Shown here piece by piece: positions 1 through 10,906 of a DNA stretch of 64,000 nucleotides. The position numbers were made by a program, and so were the translations under genes. Where the stretch lies: the NCBI GenBank assembly GCA_020465985.1, contig JAANYP010007556.1, positions 1 through 64,000 on the forward strand, read 5' to 3'. Under the pieces are notes generated by a model, which was not told the DNA's origin, did not search any database, and saw only the letters and a program-made list of their open reading frames with translations. Each line of letters opens with the position of its first letter. Positions within the stretch are counted from its first letter, which is position 1. Source of the DNA: Centrapalus pauciflorus. Lineage: Eukaryota; Streptophyta; Magnoliopsida; Asterales; Asteraceae.

Positions 1-525
1 GAAAAATACCCTAAAAGAAAGAATATTCAAATCTAAACTGCCCCACACTTCATATAATGTGCAGTAAGGTTGCACTCTTTAACAAAGGTCATCCCTGGAT
101 AACACTACTATTACTAAAAACCTTTGTCTTTGCCTTGCAAGCCTTATCACATGATACTATCCATCACAAAGACTTGGAGTTATTTTGAACCCGAAAAGTT
201 CATTCATTGATCACTAAATCTACCATTTTCGTACCAAGTCACTTTGGAAGTCCTAGATTTTAATAATGCATGGTGATAGTGATATAGTGGGTGGTGAATG
301 ACACTCTGTAAGCTCAGTCCTCAACATGAGACCGGTAGCAAACCCATGACCCATCCAACACTCCCTTTGACCATACTTTTCTTCTACATTGAGATTGAGA
401 TTGAGAATAATTATAATAATATTTTATATATATACACACACACAACCATTTTTACAAAACTGACATATAAAAAAATAGATTAATTGAAGAATTGTTCTAA
501 ATCAGAAATGAGAATTGGTATATAC

Positions 526-2479
526 CGTGCTTCAACTTCAGTCTCCACTTTACACGATGGACACGTAACTATCCAACTAAGATCAGCTCCAAGCGATTTT
601 TCACAATTTGCACATGTGGTGTACCAGGTGCTCTTTTCTTGCCTTAAGAGGCTTGTCGTACCCTTAATCCATGCTGTTTTGGACTACATAAACGTGAATA
701 CATATGGTAAATTATATGATCTTTAGAAATCTGAAAGTAGAGATACAATTCAATGAGTTTTTGTAGTTAGTTACAGTATTCAGTGATGATGTAACCGTGG
801 CGATTGAGATCAAGTCACTTTCACTTGGATGCGGGAGAAGAAAGTCACTTTTTTTGTAAGTCTTCATTTCAAGGAGTTGTTGTAGTTCTTCTTTGTGGAC
901 ATTGTACCTAAGTATTTGGAAAATACGTTGTCATACCTGGATTAATATACTAACATTTGTATGATGCAATAGGAGAAAGTTTATCTAAAGTCGTACCAAT
1001 CTTGCATTTTCAACTCTTCATTGACAGGTGGGTTGATCATTAGGCCAGAGGACGTTCGTGTTGTCAGTGAAAGTGCTGTGTAAATATGATGTTGGTTTAT
1101 TAGGGAGGTCATTTACATGCTAGGATTTGAATGCTTAGTTGTATGTATATGTATAAAGTATTTTACTCACAATTAAACGTTGTGACTTTGAGTCTCATTC
1201 CAAAGATTAGTGGTCCGGATGGAGTTAAGTTAGCCAATGTGTTGCCTTCTTTTTCGTTGAATTGGTTCCATAATGTCAGTAGCATCAGTCTTTTTCTGAA
1301 AGAAAATGGAATTGTTAGGCGACATGAATGGATTGGAGAGACAACAATAAATTGTACTTACTCTTCATTCACTATGACGATGTCTCGTCTGCTACCGTTT
1401 TCAGAGCTTTGATCTTGACTTGGGAAACAATGTAAGACAATGGCTCTAACATCTATGTTTTTTAAATACGATGGGTCATATTTAATTATCGGCATTGATA
1501 CTGATAGAGAGGGATAGTGAAAACTTAATGTGTAATAAGGGTAAAAGGCGCTTACTTTGCACGTGGTCTGAATCAGCATGTTTGTGCAAGTCACTGAACC
1601 GTGTGAACTGAAATTGACATGACAATTCCATTGGGATTGGATCTACAAATTCTTCGACCAGAGTCTTATTGTTGATGGTCCAAGAGTACTCGTATGCGCT
1701 GATCCGATAACGAGGGTCGGCCTTGATCAAAAGAGCATTTGAGATGTAATATCTTTTATATTGCGTTAGAAGGCCAGCAAAGTAACGCATATGGTTGCTA
1801 TAAAGAAGGGCATTGAAGACGGTTCCCTGCATTCAGTAATCGTAATCGTAATTGTAATTGTTAATAATAGATGAAAATAAATAGCGACATAAAATTTTTG
1901 CATATCATGAAGTCAAGGATACTGTCTTTTCAACATTATCCTACATGTTCAGATATAAGAAAATATAGCATGTGTTTATGTTAAGGTATAAGTAAATCGT
2001 TTAAGCATTATAGAAGACATGAGTCTTTAAACGTTTAAATAGGAGCTGCTTAAAACCTTCCGCCTAAAAAGACTATTATTATTGACTTATAGAATTGAAC
2101 CAATCGTAACCATTTTGGTTTTGCAAATCATATAAACAATTTAGGTTTCTTTAATTTGGAAAATTAAAGCTTAGACATAGTTATTTTAACTATGAAAAGG
2201 GACTGTTTGGTTCTGTAATTCTGTTTACAAACCATATCAAACTGAGAGCATGTTTTGGTGGATATGTCTGAAAGTATGCATAATAGTCGCAATCCATATT
2301 TGTCGAATATCACTCACTGCACACATATATGCTTGTTGCACATACATCACACACACATGTATCTAAATTGTTTAGATATGAATGCATATCAAAAAGGGCT
2401 GCTGGAATCACACATACAAGACACACACATTCACTTTGTTTTAATTGGCTTTAAAGGGTGTTGTTACTGTTACTGTGTA

Positions 2480-2520
<41 letters not shown>

Positions 2521-2707
2521 TATTGTATATTTGTTGTTGTTCATAAGTCACCAAAACACACACGCACACACTGTTGCACTTATATATGAATATACCTTCT
2601 GCTGCTGTTTGCTTTTGTTACAAACAATCGAGATTCATGTGCATAGAAAGGGAAATGTTGTTGTCCATCATCACAGAACATATATACGACTTTGCAATTT
2701 AGTTTAT

Positions 2708-2753
<46 letters not shown>

Positions 2754-4240
2754 GTTGGGTGCTGTTGCTAAGTTCTGCACATTTATGTTCTGTTTTTACT
2801 TAATTTCCAGCAGCATTTAAATCAGAATTAAGGACGATTTATGCATCCAAGTGATAAACAAACATCAACATTATATAGTTAAAAACCCAGGCCGAAGACT
2901 AAGGGCCTTCTTTGCCTTGCAATTTTATGAACAAAAACAGAATATGGAACTTACATTCAGATGCAAACACAACACACAACTCTCAACTCTATTTCATTTG
3001 TTTTCAATCGATCTAAGTAGCAAATGGTGCAGCAAAACAGGAGGATAAATAACTATGTATGCAATCTAAATGACCAATAATTAAAATAGAATGATAAGGT
3101 CCAGCATAGACCTTCTTGGCCAACCCACACTCGGACTCAAAAGTCAAAATGACTGAAACAGGGACCAATTTAGTTACTGGAAAACTCACTTCTATCATTA
3201 ATTTAATTTTCAAAATTGCTATAAAACATTGATGGACCACTAATGTTTAGTTTTTACTTAATTTCCAGCAGCATTTAAATCAGAATTAAGGACGATTGCC
3301 TTGCAATTTTATGAACAAAAACAGAATATGGAACTTACATTCAGATGCAAACACAACACACAACTCTCAGCTCTGTTTCATTTGTTTTCAATCGATCTAA
3401 GTAGCAAATGATGCAGCAAAACAGGAGGATAAATAACTATGTATGCAATCTAAATGACTATGTATGCAATCTAAATGACCAATAATTAAAATAGAATGAT
3501 AAGGTCCAGCATAGACCTTCTTGGCCAACCCACACTCGGACTCAAAAGTCAAAATGACTGAAACAGGGACCAATTTAGCAATTTAGTTACTGGAAAACTC
3601 ACTTCTATCATTAATTTAATTTTCAAAATTGCTATAAAACATTGATGGACCACTAATGTTCTGTTTTTACTTAATTTCCAGCAGCATTTAAATCAGAATT
3701 AAGGACGATTGCCTTGCAATTTTATGAACAAAAACAGAATATGGAACTTACATTCAGATGCAAACACAACACACAACTCTCAGCTCTATTTCATTTGTTT
3801 TCAATCAATCTAAGTAGCAAATGGTGCAGCAAAACAGGAGGATAAATAGCTATGTATGCAATCTAAATGACCAATAATTAAAATAGAATGATAAGGTCCA
3901 GCATAGACCTTCTTGGCCAACCCACACTCGGACTCAAAAGTCAAAATGACTGAAACAGGGACCAATTTAGCAATTTAGTTACTGGAAAACTCACTTCTAT
4001 CATTAATTTAATTTTCAAAATTGCTATAAGACATTGATGGACCACTAATCAAATCTTTATTGCAATTGGAAGTTTCGGGAAGAAGGTATATACCTCAGCA
4101 TCAGTTAACACCAATTTCTTGAAGCCATTTCCTAGTCGGCTTTGTAGCATGTGTGCATTTTCAAGAACTTGGACAAGCACTGTCCAGTTTCTTTGTGCTC
4201 CAGGTTTGATACTCAACACTGGTGAGATATGTCGCGGCAT
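526..4240 (-). CDS. RPA1-like ssDNA-binding protein of the Helitron, 7 exons visible, 3' end unclear
   Basis: Homologue of the large subunit of replication protein A, a single-strand DNA-binding protein that plant Helitrons often carry. Exons inferred from GT-AG sites that all keep frame: 4240-4094, 1826-1556, 1500-1362, 1295-1171, 1075-997, 907-775 and 683-526, about 350 residues. Family marks in order: first OB fold (LSIKPGAQRNWTVLVQVLE, then LVLTDAEG across intron 1); YYISNALLIKADPRYR; second OB fold (DVRAIVL, RRDIVIVNEE, LTLWNQF, LIFGMRLKV); linker with SLSLTTRTSSGLMINPP; LLPHPSESDLISIATVTSSL; AWIKGT; and the C-terminal zinc finger C-x2-C-x13-C-x2-C (TCANC...TCPSC). The last visible donor is CACG/GTATAT; if unused, a stop follows near 481. 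Any further exon was not recognised and may lie left of the window. Confidence 0.9.
2479..2523. repeat. (TA)n microsatellite
   Basis: Interrupted TA dinucleotide tract within RPA-like intron 1, followed by CA-rich sequence. Confidence 0.9.
2709..2747. repeat. (TA)n microsatellite
   Basis: TA tract within the same intron, 40 bp before the threefold tandem repeat. Confidence 0.9.
2787..4049. repeat. 0.4 kb unit in three tandem copies
   Basis: Copies lie at about 2787-3244 (458 bp), 3245-3657 (413 bp) and 3658-4049 (392 bp). Each starts TTTTTACTTAATTTCCAGC and ends GATGGACCACTAAT. Copy 1 has about 75 extra bases near its left end and lacks an 8-bp CAATTTAG-type duplication seen in the others. 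Copy 2 has a 21-bp internal duplication (GACTATGTATGCAATCTAAA). Otherwise they differ by only a few substitutions, so the amplification is recent. Confidence 0.95.
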
Positions 4241-4322
4241 CTTTACCTGCAATAGGCAACACATGAGTATAAAACACTTAATAGTAAGTGAAACTACATG
4301 AATGGAAAATAAGATAATACAC

Positions 4323-7300
4323 TTAGAAATATACTTCTCAATGTATCTAGAGTTGTCCAGGATTTCTTTATAGACAATGTTTTTCGTTTGTCCATTATCG
4401 GAAGTAGTCAATGAAGGCCCGATAAGTATTTTTGCATGGTCAGCAGTTCTTGCACGTGACAGGGCGACATAGAGTTGTCCATGAGAAAATACAGGTTCTT
4501 TTAGATATATACCAACAAAGTCAAGTGTTTGGCCTTGTGCTTTGTTAATTGTCATTGCAAAACATAATCTAAGTGGAAACTGGATTCTTTTAAATGCAAC
4601 TATGTATTGTTCGTCGGTCGGAGGCTGCAAAGGAATCCTATGGATGAAGACTTCTTTGCCTGCAAAGTCTCCAAAAGCAATTTCAGCGCGGATGACATTT
4701 CTGTTCAAGTCTTTGCAAATCAATCTAGTACCATTGCATAATCCTTCTGTAGGATTCAAGTTCCTTAGCAAAATAACAGGTGAATTTGGTTTCAGTACAA
4801 GTCTGTGAGGTGGCATGCCTTTTGGGGTAAGAGAATGTAGGAAGTCTTCGTATTGACTTTGTTCATTCGGATTTGATGTTTCATCAAGACTGATATATTC
4901 TGTTCCTTCTCCTGGGAATTTTCGTATGACCATGTCATTTATCTCGTCAACAAACGTATTTTTTGTTGTCAATATAGCACGATTCATGATGCAAGGGGGA
5001 GTTATTGACTTTTGTTGGATGTTTGGGTAGACAGAATCTATGAGATCAATCAAAGGGTCACGATCCGAATGAGTTTTAATGAGCATGGAGGAAGGAATGG
5101 CAACAAGGTCATCATCTGGTGACGTTTGTAAACCGTTACCAATTTTTAAAAGGAACTCAGTAAAAGCAGGATCTAACAAAGCTCTCATGTTTTCTTGCAA
5201 GTATAATTTATGGAGAGATGGCCATAAGAAAGAATTAGTTAAACATGCATCTATTGTATCCGATTTGGTTCCTCTTGTCACTACTGGAAGTGTTTGTCTA
5301 AAGTCTCCTCCAAGGACAACAACCTTACCCCCAAAAATTTCCGTAGAGTCCATGAGATCTTGAAGAAGATCATTCAAGGTTTCGATGGCGTTTCTCTTGG
5401 CCATCGGGGCTTCATCCCAAATGATTAGCTTAGAATCTTTGATTAAAGTGGCCAAAGAACTTTGTTTACTAACTCTACAAGATGACCCTATTCCCAAATC
5501 GAGCGGAATTTTAAATCTTGAATGAGCGGTCCTGCCTCCAGGAAGTATTGATGCTGCTATGCCAGATGTGGCCGTGGCAAGAGCAATATCGCCTTTTGAT
5601 CTTATTTTTGCCAATAAAGCTCTATATAAAAAAGTTTTTCCAGTACCTCCCGGACCATCAACAAAAAAAGCACCACCTTTATTTGAGTATACATTGTCGA
5701 TTATTAAGTCAAATGCTATTTTTTGTTTCTCATTGAGCTTGGATATTGCGTTTAAGTCATGGTCAGAGACGATAATACTCCTTTCAGCTCTAACTTCTCT
5801 TGTTACATCTTGTAAATCGGTGTATGAAAAATCTTGAGGAAGAAGATCAAATTCATGAATGTTTTTCCCCATTGATTGCAAAAATGCATTGATCTGTTGT
5901 AGTGCTCTTCGAGTAGCCTCTCTACGTACCAAATGATGTGATTTCAAAAAGTCTTCCAGCATCAGATCCTCAAAACATAACCATAGTTCTCGAGGGTTGT
6001 TTGGACATGAATAGACAAGAAGAGTAGCAAAAAGCCTTCTAAGTTCGTATGGCATGTGGAAAACAGAAGCCTCTTCCAAGCATAAGTGTTGGCTATTATC
6101 ATGGATTAAATAACCACGCAAAAAGGCTGCATCTCTAAAAGTGTTGACCTGGACCCCATTATACATTTTCAAGTCTTCAAAGGACTTAGGACAATGTACG
6201 TTCGATAGGAGTATCCTTAAGTAATACCTTTCACCTTCAGTTGGATGGGCAGCAACTATGCGGCCAACTGAATCACCTTGTTGACGATGTTTCCAAATTT
6301 TTTTATCTTGTTGCCAAACAAAATGATCTGGAAACTGAGCGTAAGTCAGATTCAACGTCTGCGACATTTGATCAGATTTGTTCATAGCAAAAAACTCAGT
6401 TAGCATCGTTTTTCTTTGGACCGGATTATTCAGCACATTGTTCAGTTTGTCTTTCTTTCTAAAAGTTAATGGCTGATGATTCTCTAGATGAAGTTGCAAA
6501 TGAATAACAGCAGGTTTTATCTCGCTCATTAAAAATCTAAAAATTCTCCAAGCCCCTTCAGGAGGCGAGACCCATCTTCCTGATTGGAATTGTTCTATTT
6601 CATCTATTACTCCATTATTGTTATTAGACAAAACAGAAAAACTTATTTTATCACAACCTTTACAAATGTACTTATATATGTACTTTACTGCCTTTATTGT
6701 TGAACAAATTTCGACGTTGATGTGACAATCAAATTTGGCAAGCAAATATGCATTGTATGGGACAACCCATGAATTATCCAGTCTAGCTTTTCTAACTTCC
6801 ACTGTAATGCCATTGTTCCGCCTACGGTAAATTGGATAGGCGTCTGTCGTTTGAGTTGTCTCGTTAGAAAAAGATTTTGGGTATGAATCCTTGCAAATGC
6901 CCTTTTTATTCATGCAAACATTTGATGGATTGAGATGACCACACGGGCCATGAAGCATGTGTTTGATAACCATTTTATACAAATGAGGGTGTTTCTTCTG
7001 ATCGGGTATTTCAGCAGAAACAACCTCATCGTATTCTTCAGGTCTATACATCTTATACATAGGCTTCAAAATGAGCAAGAAATGTGCATGTGGGAGACCT
7101 CTCTTTTGGAATTCTATGACGTACGTGTAGGCTGTTACTTCACCAAAGATGTTTTTTTTAAAGAGATCGTCCTTCAATTGCTCAAGTTTTGCATGGAAAA
7201 TTCTAGCAATTAAGTCCGGTCTATTTTGTGCCTCCTCATGTTTCATCAAGTGTTCCTTTACCTCTGGCCAGTTAGGATTGCATGTCATTGTTAAGAAAAT

Positions 7301-9029
7301 ATCTGGCTTTCCATATCTCTGGACTAATGTCATCGCGTCTATGTATTTTTGTCTCATATTTCTTGGGCCACCGATAAAGCTAGACGGAAGTACTATGCGT
7401 TGGCCAACATTCGAACCCTCAGTTTCACCAACCGCCACAGCGTCGACCACTCCTTGAAGAAATTCTTTTCTGATCTCCTGTTGTTGTAATCTATAAAAGT
7501 CTAATCTTTGTGTTTCAAGCTTCACATAATTATCTACTATATATTGTTGTAACAATCGAGCAAAGTACAGTAGATATGACTTATCATTCCTCCGAATCTG
7601 AAGCTTATATGCATAATATTCTCTTACGGAAACGAACTTAGACTGTTCATTTTTTTTGGACAGCACTGTAAAAATAAGAATTATGTGTATGAATTTAGTT
7701 ATTTAATGAAGTTGAAGGGCAAAAGGTAATCTTTTGTTACCATTATGTTCCATAGACAACAGATCTTCAACGTTGTTGACATTTTCTGGAGATATAAGAT
7801 TTGTCGCCTGAGATTGCAATCTTCCCCTGTTTCTTTTTCTTTTCCCATTATCTTTATGAATTCCTTGATGCCAACCACGTTCTCCAAATGGGAACATTAA
7901 AGGATATTGTAAAGGGTCATAACAACCATAATAGTAATTAATCTTTCTTGATTGGTTGCTATGAGTTTTAACCTCGATGTCTCTTTCACCTTGCTCTCCG
8001 TTTTCTTGTCCGGCTACCCAAAGTGCTGCAACTTGTGAAACTGTTGGCTTATTATACACTCGTTGATCTTGTGAAGGAATTGTCTTAAGCACGATCTTAT
8101 AGGCATCTAATTGAGGAACGTCCTTTAGGCTCCTAAAGAAAGCAGCATATGGATTTTGTCTGAGGGCTTTGATACAACTTTCAATAAGTTGTGGACACAA
8201 CCTTGGACAAGAACTCAAGCGATTATCTACCTCATGCTCAGTGTCATGGAAATACAATTGAAGATTCTTGGCATTATTGGCCTCAGGTAACAAGTCATTT
8301 ATGAAATGATAAACTTGTCCTTGCACTCTAAATGTGTATATTCCATTGTTTCTCTTACTGAGATTACTATCGAATTTCACACCCAAAGAAGTAAAAGCGA
8401 ACAAGTTATTATATGTCCTGATATATGTCCTAAATGTTTTTGCCTCTTCAGAAGATGAAGTCAAGAGTTCTTTTAGGATATCTGGAAGGTCATTGTTTAT
8501 CAGAACGATAGAACCTTCGGAGCAACAAAAATTCGGAGTTTCGGAATAAAACTTCACGGCACCACAGTGGGGACAGTCCTTCATTTGAGGAAGTGTGTTG
8601 CCAATAGATGCAATGGACCTTAATAAGGCTCTTCCTGTGGTGGGAACGCATCCTACTATTTAATATAATCATAAGTTTTATTATATTAATTAAGGACAAA
8701 ATGCATATACAAAACAAAGACGAACCTTGTTCTCTTGAAAAACGCTGATTATTCATCTTATTTCGTTTGTTTTTCCATCTTATAATAGATTTTCTCCTAT
8801 ACTCTCTCTTATTCATGATGTGAACCTGAGTATCATTACTTATAGATGGAAGTTGCAGTGAATGCCTCATGTCAATGTCCATGTTTGTATGTATTTGTCG
8901 ATTATTCATCTTACTTCGTTTTTTCTTCCATCTTATAATGGATTTTCTCCTATACTCTTTCTTGTTGATGATATGCGTTTCATTACCTATACGCGGAATA
9001 TGGAGTGGACTGCTCATGTAAATGTCCAT
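4323..9029 (-). CDS. Helitron Rep-helicase (RepHel) transposase, three exons
   Basis: Rolling-circle transposase that nicks, unwinds and strand-transfers Helitron DNA. Exons inferred by me: 9029-8726, 8655-7741, 7665 to about 4323; both introns (70 and 75 bp) have GT-AG ends and preserve frame. Exon 1 starts at an ATG in good context (AACATGG). Exon 2 carries the N-terminal Cys motif (CPHCGA) and the YDPLQYPLMFPFGERGW block. Exon 3, numbered from its first codon: Rep motif 1 FLTMTCNPNWPE (124-135), HUH motif PHAHFLLIL (192-200), a Cys/His cluster (237-259), and the two-tyrosine motif KYIYKY (328-333). The SF1/PIF1 helicase follows: Walker A GPGGTGKT (671-678), Walker B IIWDEAP (748-754), GGDFRQTLPVV (787-797), NKAQGQTLDFVG (1041-1052) and YVALSRA (1066-1072). 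No stop or frameshift was seen across about 1,500 residues, the usual length of plant RepHel. Core identity is near certain; the C-terminal end is ambiguous. Confidence 0.93.
7666..7740 (-). other. RepHel intron 2
   Basis: Donor AATG/GTAACA at 7741/7740 and acceptor TTTTTACAG/TG at 7666/7665 give a 75-bp intron in phase 1. Without splicing, exon 2 meets a stop at 7703. With splicing it joins the conserved block that begins LSKKNEQSKFVSVREYYAY. Confidence 0.8.
8656..8725 (-). other. RepHel intron 1
   Basis: The donor reads ACAAG/GTTCG and the acceptor AAATAG/TAG-type, using the second AG at 8654-8653 or the first at 8657-8656. The phase-1 join is in frame with the first AG and links exon 1 to the conserved VPTTGRALL...CPHCG block. 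Exact acceptor choice is by frame only. Confidence 0.65.
8740..9026 (-). repeat. Tandem duplication inside RepHel exon 1
   Basis: Two copies of a roughly 153-bp (51-residue) unit lie in tandem in exon 1. Both encode EYRRKSIIRWK followed by a Lys/Arg-Asn stretch, at residues 25-35 and 76-86, and each is preceded by a less conserved MDI...P.I.N.TH segment. The copies differ at many positions but neither has a stop, so the repeat is in frame. Confidence 0.8.
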
Positions 9030-9120
9030 GTTTGTTTAATTTTAGGAGAAAAGTATTTCTAGATGGTACATTAGAGGTCATTCCTGCATGAAACCTCATG
9101 TTAGTTTGATGTATTTTTTA

Positions 9121-9318
9121 TGTGTTTGAAAACTTTGAAACATGAAAAAACGATTCCTCAAATATTTAATGTTGTGTCGCAACTTTAAATCGAAACATAT
9201 GCTAAATTACAAGGTAAATGAGTGTGCAAAATTACATGTGTTTGAAAACTTTGAAACCTGAAAAAACAAGTCCTCAAAAATTTAATGTTGTGTGGCAATT
9301 TTAAATCAAAATATATAT
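9121..9318. repeat. Direct repeat pair, about 85 bp units
   Basis: 9121-9207 and 9237-9318 both begin TGTGTTTGAAAACTTTGAAA and end with TTTAAATC.AAA.ATAT, about 85-90 percent alike by eye. Confidence 0.85.
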
Positions 9319-9720
9319 TCACAACACAATGGAAATAAGCCAAGATTTGGGCCACGAAATCTCAGCTGCATCTAATCTCTTGGCACACCAAAACTTGTAA
9401 AAATTAGCCAATTCCTTTAACCAGCAAGTAATAGAGCTTATAATTTAGCCATCTGATGATGGAATATTCAAATTCTTCCAATTCTAACATACAAAAATAT
9501 ATAGTTGGGAATGATGGATTAATCGGCCTCACATGACTTGCCTAGTTGGGTAATGGAACAAATTCGACACTCACAATGAGGACTTGATAAGATTGATACG
9601 CGTATTTAATTCTTTATTAGGCAACTCAGATGTATTTAATCCTTAAAATATCCTCGTTGGATATAGAACTGAACACGCTGATAGCAACAGAATTAGAAAC
9701 ACGATTCTAAATCAAGTATT

Positions 9721-9982
9721 TTTTGACAATAAATTTAAAGAGGAACAGATCAATGACAAAGGAAGAAATTTCAAATTATTGGAATCAAAGACAAACAAGA
9801 TGAAAGAGGAGGAAGTGCAACATGCAGTTTTTTTTCTGTTTTAAATGAGTTATAAACATAATACTATTTTTTGGACAGTGAATTTAAAGAGGGAACGAAT
9901 CGATGACAAAGGAACAAATTGCAAATTATTGGAAATCAAAGACAAAGAAGTTGGAAGAGGAGGAAGTGCAACATGTAGTTCT
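9721..9982. repeat. Direct repeat pair, about 112 bp units
   Basis: 9721-9831 and 9868-9982 share TTTTTTG.ACA.T.AATTTAAAGAG and GAGGAGGAAGTGCAACATG, with small substitutions throughout. Confidence 0.85.
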
Positions 9983-10906
9983 TAAACGAAGCCAAACATT
10001 TTCCCATGGAGAGCATCAAATCACGTGCATTCCTTAAAACACAGATTTAATATAGCATTTAGAAACGATTCCTATACATGCAGCATATGTATGATTATGA
10101 TCATGCTCAAAGATTTGCATTGTCCTTTATTAGGCAAATCAGATCTAATTAATCCTTAAAAGATCCACATAAACAAGAAAATCAATTAAAGTGAACCCAA
10201 CCTAAACCCTAAACCCAACCAAGAGAAAAGTGGAAACAAAACACGAGCATGTATATAAACCAAAATGCCAGATTCAAACACAAACAAAAACATACATACA
10301 CATACCGTAGATAGACGCTGATCTGCCATTGGATTAGGGCTCCTAATCGATCTCTCAATTAGCAATGCCGCACTGGAAAAGTATTACAAGAGAGTGAAAG
10401 AAAACATACCCCCTTTAAGTTAGACATAATCAAACACTTAAGTTTTGAAGAAAACATTTAAAAGCATGAACAGTTTGTCTCAACTACACAATTTTAAGCA
10501 TGGTCATATTGACTAAAAAAAATTCAAGGTTTAAATCTTGTTGTGGTTTATTTTCTAATCTTCAACTTACTATATCTACACAATTAAAACCGTGAATATC
10601 ATTCTTGTATGCCTACATTTTTAATTGTGAAGTTTTATAATTTATTATTATAAATAAAAATGAATTTCTTTTACACGTTTATAAGTGTGGTGTGACCAAG
10701 ACTAATTATTTTTACGCGTTTACATTGATCGCGAAGTTAAAAAATTTCTTGTAGTGTTCTTGCACCTTATGTATTAAAAATGGTAGCTTTTAAAATTCAA
10801 GAAAATGCAATATTCAATTGCACTTCATGGTAAAATACTTGTAATTAAGACTTGATTATACATGATAATATAGATTTAAATATACATATAGATATAGAAG
10901 TATAGA

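Larger units (their letters stand above)
1827..4093 (-). other. Large first intron of the RPA-like gene
   Basis: The donor GAG/GTATAT lies at 4094/4093 and the acceptor TGCAG/GGAACC at 1827/1826, in phase 0. The 2,267-bp intron contrasts with the other six (55-95 bp). It holds a threefold 0.4 kb tandem repeat (2787-4049) and two (TA)n tracts, so later growth by repeat amplification is likely. Confidence 0.75.
9030..10905. other. Leader or flank of the Helitron, non-coding
   Basis: No coding frame seen. The stretch holds two direct-repeat pairs (9121-9318 and 9721-9982). It also holds a telo-box pair (CTAAACCCTAAACCC at 10202-10216) and a TATA-like GTATATAAAC at 10251-10260, which could serve either strand. 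Confidence 0.5.
1..10906 (-). mobile_element. Autonomous-type Helitron (3' end not seen, 5' end tentative)
   Basis: The element is defined by its RepHel and RPA-like genes, both on minus, so the 5' end lies to the right. A candidate 5' terminus is at 10906 on minus, where TCTATACTTCTATATC follows an A, as Helitrons begin TC and insert between A and T. The 3' CTRR end with hairpin was not found and may lie beyond the window start. Both borders are therefore provisional; only the coding core (about 526-9029) is firm. Confidence 0.6.

Noticed and set aside
1..525. Search for a last RPA exon and a Helitron CTRR end
   Set aside because: No convincing frame or hairpin next to YYAG was found; left open rather than called.
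484..726. 80-codon plus-strand frame
   Set aside because: It is the antisense of the RPA zinc-finger exon, which has clear family motifs on minus.
1131..1412. 93-codon plus-strand frame
   Set aside because: Antisense of RPA exons for the second OB fold.
10202..10216. Telomere-like CTAAACCCTAAACCC
   Set aside because: Only two units; a telo-box or chance, not an interstitial telomere array.
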